From assembly GCA_019454225.1 (NCBI GenBank), contig CP075370.1, positions 610,001 to 674,000 on the forward strand: a DNA stretch of 64,000 nt, in the 5' to 3' direction. The notes beneath the pieces are model-generated. The model was not told the DNA's origin. It did no database searches and worked only from the letters and a program-made list of their open reading frames with translations. The translations under genes and the position numbers were made by a program. Positions 20,149-34,053 of the stretch are shown here, one piece after another. Source of the DNA: Paracoccaceae bacterium (GTDB lineage: Bacteria > Pseudomonadota > Alphaproteobacteria > Rhodobacterales > Rhodobacteraceae). Numbering within the stretch: position 1 is the first letter of the stretch; every line of letters begins with the position of its first letter.

Positions 20149-20178
20149 AAGGGCGGCCCCGGAAACGGGGCCGCCCTT
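20149..20178. terminator. Strong hairpin between pseudoazurin and nirV (bidirectional terminator)
   Basis: A perfect 13-bp stem, AAGGGCGGCCCCG (20149-20161) paired with 20166-20178, is closed by a GAAA tetraloop. The ends AA…TT give short U runs in both directions. It begins 20 bp after the pseudoazurin stop and lies before the convergent nirV stop, so it can end both transcripts. Confidence 0.8.
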
Positions 20179-20299
20179 GCACGTTGCACCTGTCGTGCCG
20201 CTGCGCCGACGGCGGTTGCGGCGTCCGGCGATCGCCCGTCCTTCCATGCCGGCGCAAGGATCGCACCGCGAAGGCCCCGGGGATCAGCGCCCGACGCCC

Positions 20300-21124
20300 T
20301 CACCATGACGCATGATCGCCCTCGTCCCGCACCAGCCGGAACCCCAGATAGTCCGGCGGCACACCGGCGGCGCAGCCACCCGACCGGGCATCGCGGATGA
20401 AGGTGATCACAAAGGCGCGGTGCTTGCCCTGCACGGCCCGCACGCCGCAATAGTCGGACCGCGAGGCGACGGTCTGTCCGTCGGCGGTCAGCCGGCCGTT
20501 CTGAAAGCAGGTCTCGGTCCATTCCCAGACATTCCCCGCAATGTCGGCAACACCCCGGTCGTTCAGCCCGAAATGGCCCAGCGGATGCGGCCTCGGATCG
20601 GCATCGCCGCGCAGCGCCACCTCGCGCAGATAGGCGGCGATCCACCGGCGCGAAGGGTCGTTGCCGCTCGCTTCCGCCGACAGGGCATCGTCAGAACCAC
20701 GGTTCCCGGCCGCGCGCAGCCATTCCGCATCGGTCGGAAGGCGCCACCGGACCCCGGTCTGCCGTGAAAGCCACGCGGCATAGGCGGTGGCGTCGGCATG
20801 GTTCACCCCGGTCCGGGCCAGGTGCGGGCTGGCCGTGCCCGGCGCCCGCGGGCAGGCCCCGGCCTGCGCGCAGCGCGCATAGTCGGCCTCGGTCACGTGG
20901 TATTTCATGATCTCCAGCGCGGGCGCATCCAGCCGCTGCGGCGGCGCATCGACGATGCGGGTTCCCTGCCGGAACTCGCCCGCCGGGCGGTAGTGCTGCG
21001 GACCGGCGGCGATATGCACGGTCTCCGGCAGCGGCGGTCTGGCCACTGGCGGCAGCAGCAGGACCGCGCCGCCGACCAGGACCGCCGCGGCGACAAGAAT
21101 GCCCGGAACAGCACGGCGCGTCAT
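20300..21124 (-). CDS. nirV: NirV, formylglycine-generating-enzyme-like protein
   Basis: Encodes 274 residues with an N-terminal membrane anchor or signal (about 8-28) and a sulfatase-modifying-factor (FGE/SUMF1) fold: MKYHVTEADYARCAQAGAC, then WRLPTDAEWLRAAGNRG, IAGNVWEWTETCFQNGRL and GFRLVRDE at the end. NirV is commonly encoded next to nirK and is not known to be essential for nitrite reduction; its reaction is unknown. It follows nirK after 69 bp, in one operon. Confidence 0.92.
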   Translation of the reverse strand: MTRRAVPGILVAAAVLVGGAVLLLPPVARPPLPETVHIAAGPQHYRPAGEFRQGTRIVDAPPQRLDAPALEIMKYHVTEADYARCAQAGACPRAPGTASPHLARTGVNHADATAYAAWLSRQTGVRWRLPTDAEWLRAAGNRGSDDALSAEASGNDPSRRWIAAYLREVALRGDADPRPHPLGHFGLNDRGVADIAGNVWEWTETCFQNGRLTADGQTVASRSDYCGVRAVQGKHRAFVITFIRDARSGGCAAGVPPDYLGFRLVRDEGDHASW

Positions 21125-21193
21125 GGCAGCCCCCTCAAGAAAGGCGGGGCAACCCCGGTCAGGGGCAGCCCCGGTGTCATCGGCCCTGAACGG

Positions 21194-22342
21194 TCACGGC
21201 AGCGCGCTGCGCCCCTCGTGCGCTGCGTCATACTCGACCGGGGCCACGACCTGTTCCATCAGCTCGTTGTCCCAGTCACCGCCCACGATCACATGCGCGG
21301 TGGCCCCAAGGTTCACTGCTTCGATCAGGTTGTGATTGACATAGGCATAGACCCCCGGCTGCAGGAACGTATACAGCGCCGCCCCGGCAGAGCCGCCCCG
21401 GATGAACCAGGTTTCAAGGTCGCGCTCGGGCGGGTTGTTGAACTTGCCGGTTTCCCAGACCAGATCGCCATGCCCGCCGATCAGGTGCGGGCGGCTGTCG
21501 CGGTTGGCCTGGCTGTGGACGAACAGCACCGTTTCCCCCTGTTCCGCCGTCAGCGCCGTGTCGCCGGTCAGCGCACCCACCCGGCCGTTGAACACCACAT
21601 GCGACGGGATCAGACCGTTCATCACCGCCAGCGTGTCGGAATAGCTTTCGCCCGGGTCGGCAAAGCGCATGTAGGCGCCGTCCTCGCCCCGCGGGATGTA
21701 GAAATCGTTCTCGCCGATATAGTAGACCCGGTCATAGGTGACGGGTCGGCCCAGATGGTCCTTCAGCCCGTCGCGCGGCAGCACCATGATGGCGCCCGAC
21801 ATGCCCGACACCACATGCCAGGGAATCATCGGGCCACCTGGCGCGCAGTGATAGACAAAGACCCCCGGTCGCGTCGCCTTGAACCGCAGCACCGTCTTCT
21901 CGCCCGGGTTCACCAGCGTCAGGGACCCGCCCCCCAATGCGCCGGTGGCCGAGTGAAAGTCGATATTGTGCTGCATCATGTTCTCGGGCGGGTTGAACAG
22001 GGTCAGCTCCACATGGTCCCCCTCATGCACCACCATCAGCGGGCCCGGAACCGATCCGTTGAACGTCATCGCCTGCACCCAGGCGTCCTCGTCCACCTGC
22101 ATCTCCTTCTCGATGATCTTCATCTGGAACTCGACGATGTGCGGGCCGGTTGTCGCCACCTGCTCATGCGGATGCACGAAGGGGGGCGCCACCAGTTTCA
22201 CCTTGCGGCGTGGCAGGCCGGACAGGTCGACCGGGGCAGCGGCCGAGGTATCCATCACCTCCTCGGCCTCTGCCGTCCTGATGACATGGGGGGCGGCCGC
22301 CACCAGTGCGGCCCCCATGAGCGCGGCGCGTCTTGTGAACAT
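21194..22342 (-). CDS. nirK: Copper-containing nitrite reductase NirK
   Basis: Encodes a 382-residue precursor with a twin-arginine signal (FTRRAALMG). Two cupredoxin domains carry all metal ligands: type 1 copper His125, Cys166, His176 and Met181, and type 2 copper His130, His165 and His337, plus catalytic Asp128 and His291. The enzyme reduces nitrite to nitric oxide in the periplasm as a trimer. The [11 protein letters not shown] linker is one residue longer than the CAPEGMVPWH form of Alcaligenes/Achromobacter NirK. A perfect NnrR box lies 64 bp upstream. Confidence 0.97.
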   Translation of the reverse strand: MFTRRAALMGAALVAAAPHVIRTAEAEEVMDTSAAAPVDLSGLPRRKVKLVAPPFVHPHEQVATTGPHIVEFQMKIIEKEMQVDEDAWVQAMTFNGSVPGPLMVVHEGDHVELTLFNPPENMMQHNIDFHSATGALGGGSLTLVNPGEKTVLRFKATRPGVFVYHCAPGGPMIPWHVVSGMSGAIMVLPRDGLKDHLGRPVTYDRVYYIGENDFYIPRGEDGAYMRFADPGESYSDTLAVMNGLIPSHVVFNGRVGALTGDTALTAEQGETVLFVHSQANRDSRPHLIGGHGDLVWETGKFNNPPERDLETWFIRGGSAGAALYTFLQPGVYAYVNHNLIEAVNLGATAHVIVGGDWDNELMEQVVAPVEYDAAHEGRSALP

Positions 22343-22405
22343 CGGCTTCTCCTTCCGGAACCTGTGGGTTTGCGGAGGATCTACCCTGCGTCTGTCGGGC
22401 GTTCG

Positions 22406-22419
22406 TTGCGCTCCCGCAA
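22406..22419. promoter_or_regulatory. NnrR box upstream of nirK
   Basis: Perfect palindrome TTGCG-CTCC-CGCAA, the same arms as the box before the pseudoazurin gene. It is centred about 70 bp before the nirK start codon, consistent with direct activation by the NnrR-type regulator. Confidence 0.78.
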
Positions 22420-22465
22420 CGTTGCCGCCGATTGCGCGGCCATGCGACGCAAGCGGCCGCGCCGG

Positions 22466-23230
22466 TCAGCCCGGCGCGATGACCACGCCAACGCCCCACT
22501 CGCTGCATTTCCGCGCCAGATCGGGCGGCAAGGGCCGGTCGGTGAACAGCGTGTCGATCTCTGCAAGCGAGGCCAGCCGGGCCGGGGCAGAGCGGTCGAG
22601 CTTGGACCCGTCGCAGACCAGGAACACCTTTCGCGCCTGGCGGATGATCGCCTTCGACACGCGAACCTCCGCCAGGTCGAAATCCAGGATGTCGCCATCC
22701 CGATCCAGCGCCGAGGCCCCGATCACCGCATAGTCCACCTTGAACTGCTCGAAGAACTGCGTCGTCAGCTCGCCCACCAACCCGCCGTCCGACCGCCGCA
22801 GGGCGCCCCCGGCCACCATGATCTCGCAGCCCGGATTGGCGGCCAGCGTGTTGGCCACGTTCATGTTGTTCGTCACCACGGTGATGTTGCGATGGGCCAG
22901 CAGTTCCTGCGCGACGGCCTCGGTCGTGGTGCCAAGGTTCATGATCAGCGAGCAGTTCTCGGGAATCGCGGCGGCACAGACGCGCGCGATCGCCGCCTTG
23001 GCCTCCTGGTTCATCCGGCGCCGCTGTTCGTAGCCAAGGTTCGTCACGCCGGTCCGCGGAACCGCGCCGCCATGAACCCGGTCCAGATGGCCCATGTCGG
23101 CCAGGTCCGACAGGTCACGGCGGATGGTCTGCAACGTCACCTCGAACCGCTGGGCCAGGTCGTCGACCATCACCCGCCCTTCGGCACGGACGATCTCGAG
23201 GATCTCGCTCTGACGAAAGCTCAGCGCCAT
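22466..23230 (-). CDS. glpR: DeoR-family glycerol regulon repressor
   Basis: Encodes 254 residues. The N-terminal DeoR helix-turn-helix (FRQSEILEIVRAEGRVMVDDLA, QRFEVTLQTIRRDLSDLA) is followed by the sugar-phosphate-binding DeoRC domain (NLGTTTEAVAQELLAHRNITVVTNNMNVA). It is divergent from glpD, with 275 bp between starts holding two inverted repeats. Glycerol 3-phosphate is the expected inducer, by family and context. Confidence 0.9.
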   Translation of the reverse strand: MALSFRQSEILEIVRAEGRVMVDDLAQRFEVTLQTIRRDLSDLADMGHLDRVHGGAVPRTGVTNLGYEQRRRMNQEAKAAIARVCAAAIPENCSLIMNLGTTTEAVAQELLAHRNITVVTNNMNVANTLAANPGCEIMVAGGALRRSDGGLVGELTTQFFEQFKVDYAVIGASALDRDGDILDFDLAEVRVSKAIIRQARKVFLVCDGSKLDRSAPARLASLAEIDTLFTDRPLPPDLARKCSEWGVGVVIAPG

Positions 23231-23322
23231 GGCCCGTTCCTTTTCCCGCGCAGGTGATCGTCAAGTTTCGTCAAGGCCCCGCGTCCGTTCAAGCAGGAAA
23301 ATGCGCCGCAATCGCAGCAGGA

Positions 23323-23347
23323 TTTTCGCCGCAGCGCAGCGCGAAAA
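23323..23347. promoter_or_regulatory. Candidate GlpR operator 1
   Basis: Inverted repeat TTTTCGC-N11-GCGAAAA in the glpR-glpD divergent region, closer to glpR. The TTCG/CGAA cores resemble DeoR-type sites. Assignment is by position and symmetry only. Confidence 0.45.
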
Positions 23348-23411
23348 CGCGCGATTTGATGGAAATAGCCTTCCAAAACAGGGAATTTGGGCTCAAGATG
23401 GCCTCGTGATG

Positions 23412-23442
23412 TTCGTTTCTCCCAGAAACACGCACAAACGAA
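23412..23442. promoter_or_regulatory. Candidate GlpR operator 2
   Basis: Inverted repeat TTCGTTT-N17-AAACGAA, 63 bp before the glpD start and next to a possible -35 element TTGACC (23452-23457). It shares TTCG/CGAA cores with operator 1. Confidence 0.45.
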
Positions 23443-23505
23443 AGAATGTGGTTGACCTCCGCGATCCATTCGCATCACTCTTGTGCCACCAGGGAGGAGA
23501 CTGGC

Positions 23506-25104
23506 GTGAACGCAGAGAACAAGCCCGGCTTGGCCGACCTGTTCATCATTGGTGGCGGGATCAACGGTTGCGGGATCGCGCGCGATGCTGCGGGCCGGGG
23601 GCTGTCGGTCGTTCTCGCCGAACAGGGCGATCTGGCGCAGGCGACCTCGTCCTCCTCGACGAAGCTGTTCCACGGCGGGCTGCGCTATCTGGAGTATTTC
23701 GAGTTCCGTCTGGTGCGCGAGGCGCTGGAGGAACGCGAGACGCTGCTTGTCGCCATGCCCCACATCAGCTGGCCGATGCGATTCGTGCTGCCCTATTCCC
23801 CCGACATGCGGTTCGAGGGCGACACGCCGACAGGGCGCCTGCTGGCGCGGGTCATGCCCTGGATGAAGGGGCGCCGCCCTGCCTGGCTGATCCGGCTGGG
23901 GCTGTTCCTGTATGACACGCTGGGCGGGCGGAAAATCCTGCCCGCCACCCGCACGCTGGACCTGACGCAGGACCCGGCAGGCAGGCCGCTGCAACCCCGC
24001 TTCCGGCGCGCCTATGAATATTCCGACTGCTGGGTCGAGGATTCCCGGCTGGTCGCGCTCAACGCCCGGGATGCGGCGCTGCGCGGCGCGACGATCCTGA
24101 CCCGGACCCGCGTGGTCTCGGCCAGCCGCATCGGCGATCAGTGGGAAATCGTCACCGAGGGGCCAGCCGGGCGCCGCACGCATCGTGCCCGCGCCCTCGT
24201 CAACGCCGGCGGGCCCTGGGTCGAGGACATCATCCGCAATGTCGCGCGGATCAATTCCACCGAGGGCGTGCGCCTGGTGCGCGGGTCGCATATCGTCACG
24301 CGCAGGCTCTATGACCACGACCGCTGCTATTTCTTCCAGGGAAGCGACGGGCGGATCATCTTCGCCATCCCCTATGAACAGGACTTCACCCTGATCGGCA
24401 CGACCGACCAGGACCACCAGGGGGCACCGTCCGAGGCGCGCTGCACCGACGCGGAACGCGACTACCTGCTGGCCTTCGCCAGCCGCTACTTCGCGCGGCC
24501 GGTGACGACGGACGATGTGGTCTGGACCTATTCGGGGGTTCGCCCGCTCTACAACGACGGGGCGAAATCGGCCACGGCGGCGACGCGCGACTATGTGCTG
24601 TCGCTGGACACCCAGGGCGGCGCCCCGCTGCTCAACGTCTTCGGCGGCAAGATCACCACCTACCGCCGCCTCGCGGAAAGCGCGATGTCGCGGCTGGCCC
24701 CGCATTTCCCCGACGCCCGGGGGGCATGGACGGCGCGCGTCGCGCTGCCCGGCGGCGACTTCCCGCATGACGGTGTCGCCGCGCTGCGCGCCGCGCTGAT
24801 GGCGCGCTATCCCTTCCTGTCCGACTACTGGGCCGCCCGCCTCGTGCGCGCCTACGGCACCGAGGCCGCCACCCTGCTGGGCGAGGCCCGCACCGCCGCC
24901 GACCTCGGCCGCGACTTCGGCGCCACGCTGACCGAGGCCGAGGTGCGCTGGCTCATGCAGCACGAATGGGCGCGGCGCGCCGAAGACATCGCCTGGCGCC
25001 GCACCAAGCTCGGTCTGCGGATGACCGAACGGCAGATCACCGAACTCGATCAATGGATGGCCGGCGCGATCGGCCACGGGGCGGTCAGCCCCGCGGCGGA
25101 ATGA
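23506..25104 (+). CDS. glpD: Aerobic glycerol-3-phosphate dehydrogenase
   Basis: Encodes 532 residues. The FAD-binding motif IIGGGINGCGIARDAAGRG (residues about 13-31) is followed by the GlpD signature SSSTKLFHGGLRYLEYFEFRL. C-terminal blocks TYSGVRPLY and NVFGGKITTYRRLAE are also family features. It oxidises glycerol 3-phosphate to dihydroxyacetone phosphate and passes electrons to quinone at the inner membrane. GTG at 23506 is chosen as start because AGGGAGGAGA precedes it. The glpSTPQ import genes follow after 10 bp. Confidence 0.95.
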   Translation: MNAENKPGLADLFIIGGGINGCGIARDAAGRGLSVVLAEQGDLAQATSSSSTKLFHGGLRYLEYFEFRLVREALEERETLLVAMPHISWPMRFVLPYSPDMRFEGDTPTGRLLARVMPWMKGRRPAWLIRLGLFLYDTLGGRKILPATRTLDLTQDPAGRPLQPRFRRAYEYSDCWVEDSRLVALNARDAALRGATILTRTRVVSASRIGDQWEIVTEGPAGRRTHRARALVNAGGPWVEDIIRNVARINSTEGVRLVRGSHIVTRRLYDHDRCYFFQGSDGRIIFAIPYEQDFTLIGTTDQDHQGAPSEARCTDAERDYLLAFASRYFARPVTTDDVVWTYSGVRPLYNDGAKSATAATRDYVLSLDTQGGAPLLNVFGGKITTYRRLAESAMSRLAPHFPDARGAWTARVALPGGDFPHDGVAALRAALMARYPFLSDYWAARLVRAYGTEAATLLGEARTAADLGRDFGATLTEAEVRWLMQHEWARRAEDIAWRRTKLGLRMTERQITELDQWMAGAIGHGAVSPAAE

Positions 25105-25114
25105 AGGGGGAAGC

Positions 25115-26203
<1,089 letters not shown>

Positions 26204-26206
26204 CCC

Positions 26207-27295
26207 ATGGCACAGATCACCCTCCGGAACCTCGCCCACAGCTACCACGCCGCCCCGCGCGGCGAGCAGGACTTTGCGCTGAAGCAAATGGACCACGTCT
26301 GGCAGGACGGCGGGGCCTATGCGCTCCTGGGGTCGTCGGGCTGCGGCAAGACCACGCTTCTCAACATCATCTCGGGGCTGCTGAAACCGTCGCAGGGCCG
26401 GGTGCTGTTCGGCGACCGCGACGTGACCGATGCCGAGACGGCCGCGCGCAACATCGCGCAGGTGTTCCAGTTCCCGGTCGTCTACGACACGATGACGGTG
26501 CGCGACAACCTGGCCTTTCCGCTGCGCAACCGGGGCATGGATGCCGCCTACATCAAGGCCCGCGTCGCCCAGATCGCCGCCATGATCGGCATGGAGGCGA
26601 TGCTCGACCGCAAGGCGCGCGGCCTGACCGCCGATGCCAAGCAGAAGATCAGCCTGGGCCGCGGCATGGTGCGCGAGGACGTCAACGCCATCCTGTTCGA
26701 CGAGCCGCTGACCGTGATCGACCCGCACATGAAGTGGGAACTGCGCACGCAGCTGAAACAGCTGCACCGCGAATTCGGCCACACGATGATCTACGTCACC
26801 CATGACCAGACCGAGGCGCTGACCTTCGCCGACAAGGTGGTGGTGATGTATGACGGGCGCGTGGTGCAGATGGGCACCCCGGAAGAGCTGTTCGAGACGC
26901 CCGCCCATACCTTCGTCGGCTATTTCATCGGTTCTCCGGGCATGAACCTGCTGCCCGCCGGGATCAGCGGCAGCGCGGCGCATCTGAACGGCGGCACCGT
27001 TCCGCTGGGCGCAACCTATGGCGCTGTGGCGGGCCGCACCCAGATCGGGATTCGCCCGGAGTATGCCGTGCTGACCGAGGGCGACGGCCTACCCATCGCA
27101 ATCCGGCGGGTCGAGGACGTGGGCCGGCACAGGATCGTGCGGGGCGAGGTGGCGGGCCACCCCGTCAACGTCATCGTGCCCGAGGGCATGCCGGTGGGCG
27201 CCGCGATGACGCATGTCCGGTTCGCCCCGGACCGCATCAACGTCTATGCAGATGACTGGCGCGTCGCCCCGGCCGGTCAGGGGGGGGCGGCCTGA
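26207..27295 (+). CDS. glpT: Glycerol ABC transporter ATPase GlpT
   Basis: Encodes 362 residues: Walker A GSSGCGKT (42-49), Q-loop in QVFQFPVVYDTM, Walker B ILFDEP (162-167), normal H-loop His199 in VTHDQTEA, and a TOBE-type C terminus. The signature motif is degenerate: LTADAKQKISLGRG (140-153) replaces LSGGQ. It is therefore complementary to GlpS, which has a good signature but no H-loop His. It overlaps glpP (TGATG). Not the antiporter that bears the same symbol in E. coli. Confidence 0.9.
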   Translation: MAQITLRNLAHSYHAAPRGEQDFALKQMDHVWQDGGAYALLGSSGCGKTTLLNIISGLLKPSQGRVLFGDRDVTDAETAARNIAQVFQFPVVYDTMTVRDNLAFPLRNRGMDAAYIKARVAQIAAMIGMEAMLDRKARGLTADAKQKISLGRGMVREDVNAILFDEPLTVIDPHMKWELRTQLKQLHREFGHTMIYVTHDQTEALTFADKVVVMYDGRVVQMGTPEELFETPAHTFVGYFIGSPGMNLLPAGISGSAAHLNGGTVPLGATYGAVAGRTQIGIRPEYAVLTEGDGLPIAIRRVEDVGRHRIVRGEVAGHPVNVIVPEGMPVGAAMTHVRFAPDRINVYADDWRVAPAGQGGAA

Positions 27296-28167
27296 TGGAC
27301 AAGACGCAGAACAACAGGGCGTGGTTCCTGGTGCTGCCGGTGCTGGTGATCGTGGCCTTCTCGGCGGTCCTGCCGCTGATGACCGTGGTCAACTACGCCC
27401 TGAACGACACGTTCGGGAACAACCAGTTCTTCTGGGTCGGCCTCGAATGGTTCGAGGAGATGCTGGCCTCGCAACGGCTGCACGCCGCACTTGGCCGCCA
27501 GATCCTGTTTTCCGCCATCATCCTGGCCATCGAGGTGCCGCTGGGCATCTACATCGCCCTGAACATGCCGAAAAAGGGCTTCTGGGCCTCGGTCTGCCTG
27601 GTGCTGATGGCGCTGCCGCTGCTGATCCCGTTCAACGTGGTCGGCACCATCTGGCAGATCTTCGGCCGCGTCGACATCGGGCTCCTGGGCCGCTACCTCG
27701 CGGAACTGGGCGTCGACTACAACTACACCAACGACCCGTGGGACGCCTGGATCACCGTGATCGTGATGGATGTCTGGCACTGGACATCGCTCGTGGCGCT
27801 GCTGTGCTATGCGGGCCTGCAATCCATTCCCAATGCCTATTACCAGGCGGCCCGGGTGGATCAGGCAAGCCGCTGGGCGGTGTTCCGCTACATCGAACTG
27901 CCCAAGATGGCGGGCGTGCTGCTGATCGCGGTGCTGCTGCGGTTCATGGACAGCTTCATGATCTATACCGAACCCTTCGTCGTCACCGGCGGCGGCCCGG
28001 GCAACTCGACCACCTTCCTGTCGATCGACCTGGTGAAGATGGCGATCGGCCAGTTCGACCTCGGCCCCGCCGCGGCCTTCTCGATCATGTATTTCCTCGT
28101 GATCCTGCTGGTGTCCTGGGTGTTCTACACCGTGATGACCAACCTCGACAAAGAGGAGGGCAAGTAA
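27295..28167 (+). CDS. glpP: Glycerol ABC transporter permease GlpP
   Basis: Encodes 290 residues, a MalF-like permease with about six membrane helices and the EAA loop YYQAARVDQASRWAVFRYIELPKMAG (about 182-207). The segment RFMDSFMIYTEPFVVTGGGPGN is typical of this importer type. It starts within the glpT stop. Confidence 0.92.
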   Translation: MDKTQNNRAWFLVLPVLVIVAFSAVLPLMTVVNYALNDTFGNNQFFWVGLEWFEEMLASQRLHAALGRQILFSAIILAIEVPLGIYIALNMPKKGFWASVCLVLMALPLLIPFNVVGTIWQIFGRVDIGLLGRYLAELGVDYNYTNDPWDAWITVIVMDVWHWTSLVALLCYAGLQSIPNAYYQAARVDQASRWAVFRYIELPKMAGVLLIAVLLRFMDSFMIYTEPFVVTGGGPGNSTTFLSIDLVKMAIGQFDLGPAAAFSIMYFLVILLVSWVFYTVMTNLDKEEGK

Positions 28168-28168
28168 G

Positions 28169-28972
<804 letters not shown>

Positions 28973-28974
28973 CC

Positions 28975-29376
28975 ATGGCCGCATCCCGCTGGACGCTGAT
29001 CTATCTGGCCGCCGGGGGCATCATGGCCGCCGTGCTGGCCGGGCTGATCGCAGCTACCCCGCGCACCGACTCCGGCATCAACTGGTTCGCACCCATGGTT
29101 CCCGGCGGCTGGATGGCCTGGACGCTTCCGGTCGCGCTGTTCTTCTTTGTCATCGCCTGCCTGCTGATCCTGTTCACGCTGCTGGCGATCCGCTACCCCG
29201 AAACCCCCCGCCGCGGCATCCTGCGCATCGAGACGACGCGCGGCGACCGGCTGTTCATTTCCCTGCTCGGGTCGGCCTTCCTGTGCCTCGGCTGGCTCTC
29301 GCTTTTCGGTGTCCCCCTCTGGGGGGCGCTGATCTGCTGCCTGATCTATGCGGCCGCCGTGTTCCGCTGGGTCTGA
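28975..29376 (+). CDS. DUF2160 membrane protein of the glycerol importer cluster
   Basis: Encodes 133 residues with about four hydrophobic segments and a short charged loop (RYPETPRRGILRIETTRGDRLF, about 73-94). It resembles the DUF2160 family, which is regularly found inside glycerol ABC operons between the permeases and the binding protein. Function unknown; an accessory membrane subunit is plausible. The ATG at 28975 follows the glpQ stop by 2 bp. Confidence 0.85.
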   Translation: MAASRWTLIYLAAGGIMAAVLAGLIAATPRTDSGINWFAPMVPGGWMAWTLPVALFFFVIACLLILFTLLAIRYPETPRRGILRIETTRGDRLFISLLGSAFLCLGWLSLFGVPLWGALICCLIYAAAVFRWV

Positions 29377-29389
29377 TCGGCACCAAGGC

Positions 29390-29422
29390 GCCGGGGGGGC
29401 GGATGCGACCCGCCCCCCCGGC
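29390..29422 (+). terminator. Very stable intra-operon hairpin upstream of glpV
   Basis: GCCGGGGGGGCGG (29390-29402) pairs perfectly with 29410-29422 around a 7-base loop. No U run follows. It sits between the permease block and the binding-protein gene, where such structures typically stabilise or attenuate mRNA so that the binding protein is made in excess. Confidence 0.7.
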
Positions 29423-29465
29423 TGGACTGCAAAAACCGACGTCTCACAATCTGGGAGGATATGAC

Positions 29466-31193
<1,728 letters not shown>

Positions 31194-31200
31194 GACGGGC

Positions 31201-31225
31201 GGGCGGGGGTGTCTCATCCCCGCCC
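31201..31225 (+). terminator. Hairpin after glpV
   Basis: GGGCGGGGG (31201-31209) pairs with TCCCCGCCC (31217-31225). It lies 7 bp after the glpV stop and has no U run, so it may attenuate rather than fully stop transcription into glpK. Confidence 0.5.
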
Positions 31226-31320
31226 ACCTGCCTTTGCGGGGGAACGATGTCTGATGTGCCCGGCGTCCGGCGGATCGGCACCTGCAGCCCCTGCGCCGTC
31301 CGCGGCGCGGCGGCGAGATC

Positions 31321-31367
31321 TTAAGAACTGGTTAAAATGGATTGGTCATGTCATTGATATGAATGAC
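31321..31367. promoter_or_regulatory. AT-rich control region upstream of glpK (TTAA-N7-TTAA and palindrome)
   Basis: Two elements lie in an island of low GC. One is TTAA-GAACTGG-TTAA (31321-31335), which matches the spacing of the CtrA consensus. The other is the perfect inverted repeat GTCATT-GATATG-AATGAC (31350-31367). glpK starts at 31418. The region probably holds the promoter for glpK and following genes. Confidence 0.45.
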
Positions 31368-31417
31368 GAAATAAAATGTCCCACCGTGGGACGCCTGCCA
31401 TCAGACCCGAGGTTCCC

Positions 31418-32901
<1,484 letters not shown>

Positions 32902-32905
<4 letters not shown>

Positions 32906-34035
32906 CCCCCTTCGCCATCGCTGCCCCCGCGCGCGTCCTGTTCGGCCGCGGCGAGGCCACCCGGGCCCCGGCCCTGATCCGCGCCCATGGCACAAGGGTC
33001 CTTGTCGTGAATGGGTCCTCGGGGCGGCATGCGCCCTGGCTCGTGGCCGAACTGGCAGGGCTGGGCGCCGAGACCCTGGGCCAGCCCTGCACCGGAGAGC
33101 CGACGCTTGCCATGCTGGAGCAGGCCCTGGCCCAGGCGCGCGGTTTTGAGCCACAGGTCGTGGTCGGCCTTGGCGGCGGCGCGGCGCTTGACCTTGCAAA
33201 GGCGCTGGCCGCGCTGATCCCCGCGCCGGGCGCGCCGATGGACCATCTGGAGGTCATTGGCAAAGGCCTGCCGCTGACCGCCGACCCCCTGCCGTTCATC
33301 GCGATCCCCACAACAGCGGGGACCGGGGCCGAGGCGACGAAGAATGCGGTCATCGCAGCAGAGGGCCGCAAGGTCAGCCTGCGGGATGACCGCATGCTGG
33401 CGCGGCTGGCCATCGTCGACCCGGCCCTGACCGACGGAACGCCGCGCGCCACGACACTGGCCTGCGGGCTGGATGCGATCACGCAGGTGATCGAGCCCTT
33501 CGTGTCGTCGAAGGCCACGCCCTTTTCCGATGCCATCGCCGGGCCCGCGATTCCGCGCGGACTGGCCGCGCTGGCGCGGCTGATGCAGGCCGAAGAGGCC
33601 GAGGCCCGCGACGCCATGGCCTGGGTCAGCCTGTGCGGCGGGCTGGCGCTGGCGAACAGCGGCCTGGGGGCCGTCCATGGGCTTGCCGGCGTGATCGGCG
33701 GGCTGATCCCGGCCGCGCATGGCGCCATCTGCGGCGCACTGCTGGCTCCGATCCTGCGGCTGAACCGCGACAGGGCAACCGGCGACACGGCCGCGCGGCT
33801 GGACCATGTCTTTGGCCAGATCGCCGCCACGCTGGGCGGGCGGACAGCGGAGGCCCCGGAAACCCTGGCCGCCTGGGTGCGCGAGGCCGGTCTGCCCGGC
33901 CTCGGCGCGCTGGGCCTGCCCGCGGCGCTGCATGCCCGGACCGCAGCCGACGCGATGGGTTCATCGTCGATGAAGGGAAACCCGGTGGCGCTGTCCGAGG
34001 CCGATCTGAGGGAGGCGCTGGATGCCGCGGCCTGA
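32902..34035 (+). CDS. Iron-containing alcohol dehydrogenase
   Basis: Encodes 377 residues of the Fe-ADH family. NAD binding is shown by [19 protein letters not shown] (about 92-110). The metal-binding region contains [28 protein letters not shown] and [20 protein letters not shown], where the His residues are expected ligands. It is coupled to glpK (ATGA). The substrate could be an alcohol or aldehyde produced around glycerol metabolism, such as 1,3-propanediol or dihydroxyacetone, but the sequence does not decide. Confidence 0.85.
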
Positions 34036-34053
34036 CCGCCAGGCTGCACGCCC

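Noticed and set aside
20798..23257. An 819-codon plus-strand frame opposite nirV, nirK and glpR
   Set aside because: Shadow of three well-supported minus-strand genes; low-complexity composition and no ribosome-binding site or motif.
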